A stretch of DNA of 64,000 nt from Anaeramoeba flamelloides (taxonomy: Eukaryota > Metamonada > Anaeramoebidae): contig JANTQA010000023.1 of NCBI GenBank assembly GCA_027625915.1, positions 1,488,001 to 1,552,000 on the forward strand, in the 5' to 3' direction. The position numbers were made by a program, and so were the translations under genes. Of the stretch, positions 34,881 to 45,623 are shown piece by piece. The notes below the pieces were generated by a model. The model had not been told where the DNA came from. It saw only the letters and a program-made list of their open reading frames with translations, and made no database searches. Numbering within the stretch: the first letter of the stretch is position 1; every line of letters starts with the position of its first letter.

Positions 34881-34891
<11 letters not shown>
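34189..34891 (+). mobile_element. 703-bp TIR element of the TAAACT superfamily, second subfamily
   Basis: Left end TAAACTCTTTTTCAAATAAA followed by AGGGAACA; right end TGTGCCCTTTT followed by GTTTGAAAAATAGTTTA. The TIR is about 27 bp and shares its outer six bases and its overall length with the 31562 family, but the interior is different. An extra inner copy of TGTGCCCTTTTATTTGAAA sits near 34374. An (AT)n run abuts the right end. It ends about 35 bp from the stop codon of the ankyrin-type gene. Confidence 0.7.
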
Positions 34892-34911
<20 letters not shown>

Positions 34912-34927
34912 CATCAATATCTGCACC

Positions 34928-36514
34928 TTATTTTTTTTTTACAGTTTTAATATAATCTGCCATTTCCGGCCAGCCGATGGTTTCTAGGTAGGCATAAAGA
35001 TTAAGATTTAACATTTGGTTTGGGAGGTTGACTTGAAAAGTCATTTCTTCATCAAAGGGGAAATGATTTAATAAAAAATAGATCATTTTATAAATGAATT
35101 CAATTTTGCTATCTTTTTGGGGTTTTTCTCTGTGTGTGTGGCTCATTATAAATTCTACCAAGTAAGTGTGCCCTGCAGTGCAAACATGGTTTGGGTTAAA
35201 GGAGTCCAAACTGGAAAGGTATTTGATTGTACTGCTTTTAATTTGATAATTGCGAAGAGCGTGGTGTAAACCATTATGCAGAGACGGTGTACTTTGTTTA
35301 TTGTAATTGGTGACAACTTTTAAGTCCTCAATTAAATATTTTAAAAGTGGCAAGCTTCCAGATTCACAAGCACACAAAAAGAAATTAAATTGGTTATCAT
35401 CAACAACATTCTCATCGAATCGCAAATTAAATTCCTTGTTTCGTTTTAAGATCCATTTGAGAAACCCGATATTATGGTTTGAACAAATGGTCATCAAGAC
35501 TGTGCTTCCATAATTGCCTTTCTTATTGATATCAGGTTTATAGGTGCGAAAGAGCCACAAAAAGTATGTCTTCCGAAAGTTCGGTGGTAGCTGCAGGGCT
35601 CCAATGAGTCCATTGATGGCGTCTGCGCCTTTGCCAATCAAAAATTGGATCAGCCAATCCAATCCTTTCTTAATCGACCTTGCTGAAGAGTTGATACCAA
35701 ACAGCTTTCGTGCTTTGGGGCAGTTTTTGGGGCTTTTTTTTAACTTTAAATCCTTGCAAAATCTCTCTATTCGAAAGAGACGACCCAACTTGTCTACAAC
35801 AAGATCCAAACAATCTTTTTCTTGTTGGTTAGTTTCGGAATATCTATAGCCCAAAGAATCGAAGAGTTGTATTAATTCAAGAAACTCTTCAATCGTATAT
35901 TTATTATCTGAATAAAAGCAGATCCGGGCAACTAAGAAATATAACAACTGTTGTTGGTATCGAATCGAAGACGGGAGATTCACGTCAACTTTAAATTGTG
36001 TCAATCGCTTAATGATCGCGACAGGCGTTCCTTTTAGCATTAAAGAAACCAAATTGGTGTTTTCCCCAATATAATTCATTGATCCTCCTTTTGTTAGCAA
36101 CACACAAAGCGCATCAATGCACCACAAATAGAAGTGCTTTTGATAATTGTTTGTCTGGAGATTCCATCTAAGTTCGAGAACACTATTTGTTGAGTGTGGG
36201 TTATAAAGACTTGCGCGCTCCTTGTCAATGTTTTCTTTCATTAGCCTTGACTTTCTTACTTTAGAATATGATGGGAGCACCTCAACAATTGTATGCACAG
36301 CAAGGTCTAAAATCTCTTGAGTTTGTTCCTTATTGGAGAGCAATTCTTTATTAAAGGTCGGTATTTCATCGATTATTTCTTTGTTCCATTTTAATTTTTT
36401 AAAAGCTTGTAAAAATTCCAAAGGATCAGTTTCAAACATAAGCACTTTAAAAATAAATGACAAAATCCTATTTTCCGCTTTTTTTGTGAATTTAAGTTTT
36501 TTCGGATGATTCAT
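34928..36514 (-). CDS. Ankyrin-repeat-like protein, 528 aa
   Basis: Single-exon gene, start at the only upstream ATG of the open frame. The N-terminal 300 residues are helical and unrecognised. From about residue 305 there are degenerate ankyrin-like helical hairpins: YGSTVLMTICSNHNIGFLKWI, NQFNFFLCACESGSLPLLKYL, LHNGLHHALRNYQIKSSTIKYL, AGHTYLVEFIMSH. Spacings and the small-residue turns fit ankyrin repeats, which act as protein-binding scaffolds, but the TPLHxA core is poorly kept. Composition is less AT-rich than the flanks, as expected for a real gene. A 703-bp TIR element ends just beyond the stop codon. No catalytic motif seen; the partner is unknown. Confidence 0.75.
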   Translation of the reverse strand: MNHPKKLKFTKKAENRILSFIFKVLMFETDPLEFLQAFKKLKWNKEIIDEIPTFNKELLSNKEQTQEILDLAVHTIVEVLPSYSKVRKSRLMKENIDKERASLYNPHSTNSVLELRWNLQTNNYQKHFYLWCIDALCVLLTKGGSMNYIGENTNLVSLMLKGTPVAIIKRLTQFKVDVNLPSSIRYQQQLLYFLVARICFYSDNKYTIEEFLELIQLFDSLGYRYSETNQQEKDCLDLVVDKLGRLFRIERFCKDLKLKKSPKNCPKARKLFGINSSARSIKKGLDWLIQFLIGKGADAINGLIGALQLPPNFRKTYFLWLFRTYKPDINKKGNYGSTVLMTICSNHNIGFLKWILKRNKEFNLRFDENVVDDNQFNFFLCACESGSLPLLKYLIEDLKVVTNYNKQSTPSLHNGLHHALRNYQIKSSTIKYLSSLDSFNPNHVCTAGHTYLVEFIMSHTHREKPQKDSKIEFIYKMIYFLLNHFPFDEEMTFQVNLPNQMLNLNLYAYLETIGWPEMADYIKTVKKK

Positions 36515-37017
36515 TTCTTGGACTGTATTTTTTCTTTGGCCTTAGATCCACTTTTGTAACACAAAACCGTGGATAGTAATTGGAAAAACAATTTTGAAAC
36601 AATTCTACAAAGTTATTTGCCAAAAATTGTAATTGAAAATTTATCAAATCCAAAAATAAGAAATTTTTCAAAAATTAGTTTTTATTCACTTTTTCATATC
36701 AATTGAAAATATTAGTAAAAATTCAAAAATAGAATATCATTTTTAAAGACAAAGACTATAATTATAAAGAAACTATTAATTATTCTAGTTGTGATATTAA
36801 CAAACTTTTTGAAATAACGAAATTTTAACCTTCTTCGATAAAATAGCCGAAATGAAAAATCCCTCAAATCTTCAAAAATTAAAAGATGAAGATGACCAAA
36901 ATTAAATTCTTATTTTGTTATTAAATTGTAAAATGTGAATCATTTTTATGAATTTACCATATGTGAATTTTTTTTAAGAAACAAGTTATTATTTATTTTG
37001 AATTTGCACAACATTCA

Positions 37018-37581
37018 GGTTTACAATCCCTTAAATTTGAAAAAAGATTATCTTGTATTATGGTGTAAGACTTGTTAATTTAGTTCTTATCTGATCGATT
37101 TTGTCCTTGTTATGGGTTTTAATAGTGGTTCAAAAAGGTAATACTTGAACAATTTATTTTTTTTATTTCCGAAATTCTAATTGAAGAGTGTAAGATTAAT
37201 ATATCGGAAGATGTTTAAGAATAAATTCGGATTTTTGGATCCTAGAAGAAAATTTTCATTTTCTTTTTAGTCTATTAACTAAATGAAAAAGGAATTATTT
37301 TATTAAAAAAAGCTTAAAATAAAACCAAACCTAATTAAAAATTTCAATCAACAAGCCACAAAAAACATTTTTTTATAACTTACCATATTGTTAATTAATC
37401 TTACACTCTTCAATTAGAATTTCGGAAATAAAAAAAATAAATTGTTCAAGTATTACCTTTTTGAACTACTATTAAAACTTATACAAAGAACTAGATCGAT
37501 CAGACAAGAACCAAATTAACAAGTCACAAACGACACCTGAAACAAGATATTTTTTTTTCAAAAATCAGGGGTTGTAAACCT
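37018..37581 (+). mobile_element. 564-bp fold-back with about 175-bp near-perfect inverted arms
   Basis: Arms 37018-37195 and 37391-37581 are reverse complements. Ends are AGGTTTACAATCCCT and AGGGGTTGTAAACCT; inside, TTTCCGAAATTCTAATTG and its complement match almost base for base. Good arm conservation suggests it is young. The loop of about 195 bp has no coding frame. No clear target-site duplication is visible and no second copy was found in the window. Confidence 0.85.
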
Positions 37582-38654
37582 TACACGATCATGAAAAAAT
37601 TTTTTCAAAAAAAAATTAAATATTTGCTAATTTTACCCTTTTTACTAACTCCAATTAGAATAAACACTATTGGTTAATAAAGGATCTTTGATCAAAAAAT
37701 ATTTTTAAAGATATTTTACAATTTACATTGAAAAATCCAATTTTCCAGGTTCTATTTAGATTTTTTTTGAAATTTAATGGTAAAAAATTTGAAAACTTTT
37801 TTCTTCAAAGATAAGAGGTCATTTTATAATACTTTAAAAGTATTTTAAATCAAATGAATATATTCCAAATAGGGAACCAATTATTAGGACTATTAAACAA
37901 TAATTTAATGTTTTAAATTAGAAAAATTATTTTTTCTTTGATTTTCTGTTTGGTTTTCTTGAGTTTTATGTTTATTTTCAAAATCGATAGATTTTACAAA
38001 TAAAACAAAAAACCTCAAAAAACCTAAGCACTTAACAAACACTCTCAATATTTATCATCAGTTATTTTTTTTTTCTGTGTTTGAGTTTTTTTAAATGAGT
38101 AGAGTGTTTTCAAAACTATTAGTTATTATCTCTTCAAAAAATATCCTAAAGTTGAGTTTAAGGAAAATTCATTGTGACATCCATTTAAAATTTTTTACCC
38201 CAAAATAGACCTTTTTTTCTAGACTAGAGATTTTTAAAAATCGTGGTACTATTAACAACATTAAATAAAATATCCACAAGATTTTTAAGAACTATGATGT
38301 TGATTATATTTTGAATAAGCTTTAAATTAACAAGGATGAAATGATAATTGAAATTGTAGTTTTGTCTAACTTTTTTTTTAGATTTTATTTTTTCATACTA
38401 GTATATGGAAAACCATTTTGTTAAAAAAAAATTAGCCCTATTAGTATCTTGTTAGGAATGGTGAAATAATATCACTATAATTTAGTATTTTGCTATAATA
38501 ACTATCGTTTTCAAGAAAGTGGACTGTAGTTTGTAAATTCTTTTTGAATAAAGAAATTGAAAAAAACCAAAAAAAGTTTCCCGTTTATAATTTAAATATC
38601 AGATAGTTTATCAATTTAAATCTAAATATGTTGATATAATTTCTAAAGGGGATA

Positions 38655-38681
38655 ATATATATATATATATATATATATATA
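38655..38681. repeat. (AT)n microsatellite
   Basis: An uninterrupted AT run of about 26 bp. Confidence 0.95.
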
Positions 38682-38809
38682 CCAACTATTATTTTTGTGA
38701 ATATAATCAAAAAGTTATTCTATTGGTATAGATTATATTATTAAATTTTAAAATATCAGTTTCTTTTCATTCGATTTTTTATTCAATAAGTTCTAAAAAG
38801 TTATATTTA

Positions 38810-38813
<4 letters not shown>

Positions 38814-38850
<37 letters not shown>
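38814..38850. repeat. (AT)n microsatellite
   Basis: AT run of about 36 bp, preceded by TTATATTTATATTTAT. Confidence 0.95.
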
Positions 38851-38853
<3 letters not shown>

Positions 38854-39076
38854 ACTAATTTCAAAAATAGGGGCAGATTTTTCATCAGGAAAAAATTTGT
38901 TTAATTGTTTTTTTTTTTTTGAATAGTAAGGTATTTTAATAAAGTGTTTAGAGATAATAACAAAACCTAGATTAACAAATAAAAAATATAGTATAATCAT
39001 TTTATTTTGTGAAATACAAATGAAAATATATTAAAATAATAATAAAAAAGTTTGCCCCTAATTTTGAAATTTGGTT

Positions 39077-39130
39077 TATATATATATATATATATATATA
39101 GTTATTTATTTATTTATTTATTTATTTATT
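39077..39130. repeat. (AT)n then (TTTA)n compound microsatellite
   Basis: About twelve AT units, then a short GT, then about seven TTAT units. It lies about 90 bp left of the palindromic element at 39223. Confidence 0.95.
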
Positions 39131-39222
39131 AAGAAGGGGATGTAAATTACACGGCACGTGCATTTTTAATTAAATTTTCTCTCGGGTATATAAACGTAAA
39201 ATGTCAAAAAAGTTATATTAAA

Positions 39223-39418
39223 TACAGTCGGTCCCTTTTTAAGGCACAAACTTCAATGAAATATAAGGCACAATAAAAATCTCAAATTAAGCCATAAAAT
39301 CCGGAATTCTAGTAAAATCTTTTGTAAAAAAAAATTCAAAATTTTATGCCTTAATTTGAGATTTTTTTGTGCCTTAAATTTCGTTGAAAGTTTGTGCCTT
39401 AAAAAGGAATCGACTGTA
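39223..39418 (+). mobile_element. 196-bp palindromic Tc1-type miniature element
   Basis: TA, then CAGTCGGTCCC...; the right end is ...GGAATCGACTG followed by TA. Nearly the whole length folds on itself through paired boxes such as AAGGCACAAACTTCAA with TTGAAAGTTTGTGCCTT, and TCTCAAATTAAG with TTAATTTGAGA. Same family and length as 51266-51464. There is no coding capacity; it is a perfect-style hairpin MITE. Confidence 0.9.
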
Positions 39419-40271
39419 GTATTTAGTTTTAAAATTTTGTTATAACAGTAAAATTGTGTTTTTTGCAACACAAAGATGAAAAAAATTAAAAATTTGTTAA
39501 TTTTTTACTTTTTATTAACTTCACTTATAATAAACACTATTGGTTAAGAAAAGATCTTGGATCAAAAATTATTTTTGAATGATATTTTACGAATTTTAGT
39601 TGAAAAATCCTATTTCCCAGGTTTTATTAATGTTTTTTTGTATTTAATATTAAAAATTTTAAATATTTTTTTTTCACAGTTAAGATGTTGAAATTTTATA
39701 TTTTAAAAAGTATTTTAAATATTATAAATATCTTTCTAATGGAATGTCCTTTCTTTTTACTATTGATAAATTATTTATTGATTTAATTTGGAAAATTTGT
39801 TTTTTTAATTTTTCTCTATTCTTATTGTTAATTCTAGGAAAAACGAAGTTAGGTTTTCAAAAATTTTCTATTTTATTTCGAAAATCTAATAGATTTTCTT
39901 TAGGTTTTTTTGAGGTTTTCTATTTTATAGGTGAATTGTTCTTTTTTTTTTTTTTTACTTTTTTGATATAAACCGAAACTGTATTTAAATTTTCTGTTTA
40001 TTTCAAAAAGTAAAAAAAAAAACTAATGAAAATCAATAGATTTTCGAAATAAAATAGAAAACCTCAAAAAATCTAGAAAACTTCACAAAAAAAGATAGAA
40101 AACCTCAAAAAAACCTAGAACACTTAACGAATAAAATAATAAACCTCAATAAAAGCAAGGAACTTGACTGGCCCTTTCAATATTTTTTTTTTAATTTATT
40201 GAAATAAAAATAAAATTTTGGAAATTTTCGGTTTATTCTAAAAAGCAAAAAAATAAAAACCAACATTAGTT

Positions 40272-40550
40272 TCACAAGAATTAAAAAAAAAACGAGTAAA
40301 ATCTCTGATTTTTCTCAATTCTTACGATTCTGGAAAAGATAGGACACTTTAATTTGGTTTTTCCAGAATTTAAAAAATAAAGTAAATTAAAAAATTTAAT
40401 CCAATTCTTTTAAATTAAAAAAAAACTAGGTACTCTAGGACACTTGAATATACTTGACGTACACTTTGGTTAGGTTTTCCAAAATTCAAAAAAATGAAAA
40501 GAAAAATCTCTAGTTTTTACTCTATTCTTTCGAATCCAGGAGAATCTTTG
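40272..40550 (+). repeat. Three short hairpin units of the ATTCTTTTGAATTCTGGA type
   Basis: Three consecutive hairpins of about 65-75 bp (40272-40340, 40360-40440, 40476-40550). Each has a left arm like CAAAATTCAAAAAAATGAA or AGAATTTAAAAAATAAAG, then AAATCTC...GATTTT, then a right arm like TTCTTTCGAATCCAGGA. The same unit occurs near 17345, 22480, 54232 and 54735. Confidence 0.65.
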
Positions 40551-41710
40551 ACACAAAATATTTATCTGAGGATTTTTTTTTCTCTATATATGTATTATTA
40601 GATGATTACATCATTTTCAAAACTAATAGTTAGGATCTATCAAAGTAAATACCCCATGTTAAATTAAACTAAAATTCATTTTTTAGTTGATATCGAATTT
40701 TATAACCTGAAATAACATCTGTTTTTACTTGACTAGAGATTTTTAAAAGGTGTGGTACTACTAACAACAATAAAAATGATATCTTCATGAATTTGAAATT
40801 CTGGAATTTAAGTTATACTGTGAATAAAATTTTATTATTAAAAGTGAAAGGTTAGTGCGTTAATTAAAGTAGCTGTTTTATCTAACTTGGAATTTTTAAT
40901 TTTATTTTTTGATACTCATGCAGTGTCAACCAATATTTTTAAATTATCAAAAATTAAAAGTTGGACCAAAAGACCAATAAAGAAGCTTACTTAGATTTAT
41001 CAAAATATTACTTCTTATTGATTTTGTTTAGATCTTTTAACTTTATTCAACAAATATATTCTTTAATTCAAAGACTTGATATAACAATGTTAAATTATTA
41101 CTGATAAATCAAGAGTAATCTTTTTTTTTTTTTAAGATTATACTGGAATTAAAATATAGCCAATAATATACTTTATGTTTTCTCTTTAAACATTCTTCAG
41201 AGGTTATTATTTTAAATATTCTTCTCTGTCAGAAAGTAAAGTAAATTCACAATATTTTAAACATCAAAATTTTAAATTTACCATAAAAGATCTTTTAAAA
41301 TAAGAATTTATACATTCTATTTCCACAAATAGTCATTAATAGATTTTACTGTCTTTCAAGTTACCCTTATTTAATAAGTTTAAAGTATTCTAGTCTTTTG
41401 TTTAAAATTATACTCAATATTTTGAAAAATATTCATCAATCAAAAGTTTAATATCAAAACTTAGAAATTACGTATTCTCCAAAACTAATTCATTTCCCAA
41501 AAGAAACTATTGATTTACATTTTTTGAAAATTTATCATTTTTTTATTTTTGTTGTTTAAATCTACCGAACAAGATTTTGTGTTTTATTTTTACAAAGTTG
41601 ACCTGAAAAAAAATTTTTTTAAGCTGAAGAAGAACAGAGACAAACCAACAACAACAACAACAAAAAAAAAAAAAAAGAATTTCAAAGCAATAAAAAGTCA
41701 TTTGTGTAAA

Positions 41711-42313
41711 ATGTTAACAAATAGGAAACATATTCGCTTTTTTCAACTTGCTCCAGATTATATCTGGTCTCCGTTGTGTTCTGGGTCTTTACATTTTCAG
41801 CCAAATCAAGATAATGATTCTTTTAATATTGAAATAAATTGGAAACGGCTAAACTTAAGGAATTCGAGTCCCTTTGCAAAACGATTTCTCAAGCCAAGCA
41901 CTTTCGAATTTACTAAAGTGTCCTCGGAGGATGAAGAATTTGAGTCAAGCGATACAGAAGATTTCTTTGATGAGTATATCACAAAGAATAAAGAAAGTCA
42001 CCAATTTAAATATAAATTACCTTCAAGCAAAGATCTCAAATTTAAGGTTGTTAAAAATCGGATACTACATCTAAAAATCTCAAAAGAAATCCCAGAAATT
42101 GCACTTAGCTTTCTTCACGAAGATTATTGTTGCCAAATTACAGAAATTTTGGGAGATGCTTTTGATACAAAACTAACTTTTACAAAATTTAATAAAATAA
42201 CAAAGAAGAATTTAACTCAAATTTCAGATTTAATTAATGAACTTGATCCTCAAATTCAAATAAAATTTTCAAGAAGAATTTTTCAATTAGTAAGTGTTGT
42301 GATCCATGTTTAA
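41711..42313 (+). CDS. Unidentified 200-aa protein
   Basis: The frame is open from 41549, but the first 54 codons are Lys/Thr-rich noise that includes a (CAA)n run. I take the ATG at 41711 (MLTNRKHIRFFQLAPDYIW), where non-repetitive, coding-like composition begins. The first 70 residues are mixed beta-like (LHFQ, FNIEINWKRL). Next comes an acidic patch, SSEDEEFESSDTEDFFDEY (about residues 75-97), and the second half has LKFKVVKNRILHLKI and a helical C-terminal third ending VSVVIHV. No signal peptide, membrane segment or recognised domain. A TTTTC-repeat run starts right after the stop. An acidic serine-rich patch often carries CK2 sites, but that is only suggestive. Confidence 0.65.
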   Translation: MLTNRKHIRFFQLAPDYIWSPLCSGSLHFQPNQDNDSFNIEINWKRLNLRNSSPFAKRFLKPSTFEFTKVSSEDEEFESSDTEDFFDEYITKNKESHQFKYKLPSSKDLKFKVVKNRILHLKISKEIPEIALSFLHEDYCCQITEILGDAFDTKLTFTKFNKITKKNLTQISDLINELDPQIQIKFSRRIFQLVSVVIHV

Positions 42314-42593
42314 TTCTACTTCTTTTTCTTTTTTTTTCTTTTCTTTTCTTTTCTTTTCATTTTTTTTTTTTGTAAACACCCTTTCTTTAGCATACTTTGT
42401 GCATTTTCTATTTTGAACTGCGCTTTGATATTTTTTTCTTTTTCATCTCACTAAATCCAAAATAATGCAAAAAAATTTTTCGTTCAATTTCCTTTTTATC
42501 GATCTGCCAACCCAATTTCCAAAACACTTCACTGAGTGGACATTTCGTAATTCAATATTTTGACAAAGTTTCTTTTGATTTACTCCAATAAAA

Positions 42594-42775
42594 TTCTTTC
42601 TACTGGTATTTGAATTCTAAATGGGAAAAAATATTCACTTCCTTTTCCAGATTTTTTTTTTTTCTCCTAAAAAGGGTTTTCAAGGAAGCACGGTTGTAAT
42701 TTGTAGATTTGTTTGAAAAAGAAAATTGAAAACCAAGTGAAAATTTTTTCCCATTTATAATTCAAAGACCAGTTA
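42594..42775 (+). repeat. Stand-alone copy of the CTGGTATTTGAAT hairpin
   Basis: Left arm around TACTGGTATTTGAATTCTAA and TTCACTTCCTTTTCCA; right arm around GAAAATTGAAAACCAAGTGA and TTTATAATTCAAAGACCAG. The arms pair through most of their length. The same hairpin forms the core of the 700-bp TIR elements and of the pair at 55735-56090, but here it lacks the surrounding element. Confidence 0.65.
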
Positions 42776-43075
42776 AACAAACTTGAAAAAGTTGAAAAAA
42801 AAATGGAAATAGAAAGTAAACAGATTAAACGATTTTTTTGATTTTCAAAGTTTTGTTGTTTTTGAAAAACAAAACAACATTGAAACTTAGTCTGTTCTTC
42901 TATTTTTCTGATTATTGCCCGATTCTGAAAATGTTCAAAACTCTATTGGAAACATTTTTAAAAATTTTTAAATCAACCCAACAAACAATGACCAATTTTG
43001 AACATAAGCAAAGAAGCATTTCCAAAAAAAAAGTTTTCAGAGAAAGAGGGACTAGTTCGCTATCTAGTTTTTAAG

Positions 43076-44590
43076 TGATTGAATAAACTTCATGTAAAAC
43101 AATCCTATTTCTTTCAAGATTTTTCATGAATTTTGAGAGGAAAATAAAGTCTTTTTCAAAGTCAATGGACATTTTTATTTTGTTAACAAAGAATACTTAA
43201 GGTGGGAGACTCTAAACGAATTTTGAAATATCAGTTAGAATGCCAACTTGCTTGGGTAGTTTGTCCCATTTTAATCTGCAAGTAGATAATGAAAATAAAT
43301 CGTTTCTCACTTTATCATTCCCAACCATTTTGCTCTTGAACAAACCCTTTTCTTTTTATTATTTTTTTTTTTGGGAACAATTATAGTTATTTTAGAAAAT
43401 ATATAAATGTTTTGCAAAGATTTCCATTATTTGGATTATGTGATCTTAGTAACAGAAATTTCTTCACATTATTATTTTTGACACTCATTCCAAAAACTAT
43501 TAAATCTTGTTTTAAGGTTACATTTATTAATGTTTAAATATGTAATCATTTTTATCCAAATGAAAGAAATAAAAATAGAAATATTTGAAAAAATAAAAAT
43601 TAGATGTGTTCAAAATGATAAAAAAGGGGGAACAAATAATTCTAAGGTATTTCCAAAAAATTGGTGAATTATTTTTTATATCTCAATAATCCTCTTTTTG
43701 GAAGTTCTCTATTCATAAATTAATAATATAAAATTAAGAGTAATATTACCACTAATTGAATCAGTTTCGTACATAATGAATTTCAAAATATTTTCATTGG
43801 CATATTTTTAAAAAATGAAAAAAAAAATTATACACACTTTTTTGATACAAAATGAGGTTGAGATAAAACTAATTTCAATAAAAAAGGGCAATATCATAAG
43901 GGAACAAATGTTTTTTAAAATAATAAAATCCAGTTATAATTTTTACCTTCTCTTTGAAATTTTACCGAGATTAAAAACCTTAAAAAAATTTTTTATGTTC
44001 AAAAAGAAGAAAATAACCACCCAATTTCACACCAAAAAAAATATCATATAAAATTGAGATCAAAAACTTTTGATAGTTTTTAATTAAGGCAATGTCTTTC
44101 AAATAAACAAATTGAATTATTATGAAAAATCAATTAATGGTGAATAACAATTTTGGATATTTGAATAGTAATATTAGAATTAAGTTTAATAAAGATATTT
44201 TAAAATAAATTTTCATCGCTTTTTTTGGAAATAGCTTATGTAGTTAAAGTAATTTCAAAGACATGATATAAATAGAATTAATATTAAGTCTTGATTTATA
44301 AATGATGAAACGCAATTTTGAAAATTTTAAATTATCATATTGGAATTTAATTTAATAAAGTAAATGTAACCAAGCAAATTTAGCGTACTTAAATAGATTG
44401 TATTATTCAATAATACATTAAATATTTGACCATTCAGTGGTTGATCTGAGAATAAAAGCGAGTTGCTTGATTGGGGAGTAATTATACAAGATAACAAGCG
44501 TGTATGTGGTATCAATATAAAAATTTGATCAAAAAAACTTTTTGCTTCATTTTTTTTTTAACTTTTCCCATTTTTTAATTTTCTCAAAAC
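43076..44590. other. Gene-free spacer with one decayed repeat arm
   Basis: A block at about 43500-43720 resembles the right arm of the fold-back at 16480-18570 (ATTTTTATCCAAATGAAAG, AGATGTGTTCAAAATGA). Otherwise I see nothing that supports a gene. Confidence 0.5.
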
Positions 44591-44595
44591 AAACA

Positions 44596-44797
44596 ATGCT
44601 TTCATCTCAAGAATTGATTAAAGTTCGCAAAAAATAACACACTAATAAAAATACTAAATAAACGCAAGAATTGGAAGCAAAACGATTTGGAACATTTTGA
44701 GAAGAAAAAGAAAAAAATACAGTTGTTGGCAAAAGTATCAAACAAAGATCTTGATCGTTCCATTGCTGTTTTAAAAAATGTGAAAAACAAAAAATAG
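44596..44797 (+). CDS. Possible tiny two-exon gene, 51 aa
   Basis: Exon 1 is 44596-44622 (MLSSQELIK) and exon 2 is 44669-44797 (NWKQNDLEHFEKKKKKI, then LLAKVSNKDLDRSIAVLKNV, ending TAG). They are joined across a 46-nt intron (GTTCGC...GCAAG) containing a CTAAT branch-like box. The composition is mixed and helical, unlike nearby noise. Caveats: the donor is not canonical beyond GT, and a single-base shift instead of an intron would also extend the frame. I do not recognise the protein. It is predicted soluble, basic and helical. Confidence 0.3.
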
Positions 44798-45623
44798 TAA
44801 AAAAGGTTTTTTTAATTGTAAAACATTTTTAAAGAATTAAGAGATATTAAAAGAAATCACAGAAGTCACAGGAGCATAAAACCGAAAATACAGCATCACG
44901 AAATCACAGAAGCCTATTAATACCAAGGAATAATTCTCCATTTTTTTTTTATCCAGACAAATCAATTAAGATATCCTTTGATATTGAGTTCTGATGAAGT
45001 GCTTGATTTGAATACAAAAATAGTTAAAATTTTTACAGAAGATTTATTAATAGTGGGTTAACAAAAGAAAAATTTTGATGATAAGAAAGTATTGTAAAAA
45101 CTATTATTATGATCAATATTTGTTATTCCATACATTGACCTGGATTATCAGGTACTCAATTTACAATTGGATATCTCATCAATTTCAAAAGGTAACAAAA
45201 GTTGTCAAATGACGATGCTTCGAATTATTTTTGTATTTGTCCATGTGTCTTGGAACTGTGGTCTCGACTACATTAATTAATATCAATAATCATTTCTCAT
45301 TTTGCTGATCTTCCAACAATTTGTTAACTTTTTATATTTTGGATAACATTCTCATTTCCACGAGATAATAACAGATATTCTTAAAATCATTTCATCACAC
45401 TTTTTTGGAAATATGTTTTGTTAAATAATTAATTTTAAAAAAACACTAATTAATTTGAAAAAAAAAAAATCATAATATTTTTTTAGATCTATACTCAACT
45501 AATTTTTTTAAATCTAATTTAATTAATTTCAATCATTTTAATTTCTATATTCTTTTTTAATTTTTTTCATGATGTTCTCTCAAAAAAATTATCTTAATTA
45601 AATATAAATTTAAATCTCCAAAG

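Larger units (their letters stand above)
37600..41540. other. Gene-free AT-rich region with microsatellites and hairpins
   Basis: No coding gene supported. It holds (AT)n runs at 38655-38681 and 38814-38850, a palindromic miniature element at 39223-39418, and three short hairpin units at 40272-40550. The blocks at 37620-37990 and 39490-39910 are diverged direct repeats of one another (shared ACTAACTCCAATTAGAATAA-like and ACACTATTGGTTAA motifs). Confidence 0.6.

Noticed and set aside
43815-44051. 78-codon Lys/Ile/Phe-rich frame
   Set aside because: Typical of random open frames in DNA this AT-rich. No local change in composition and no recognisable pattern.
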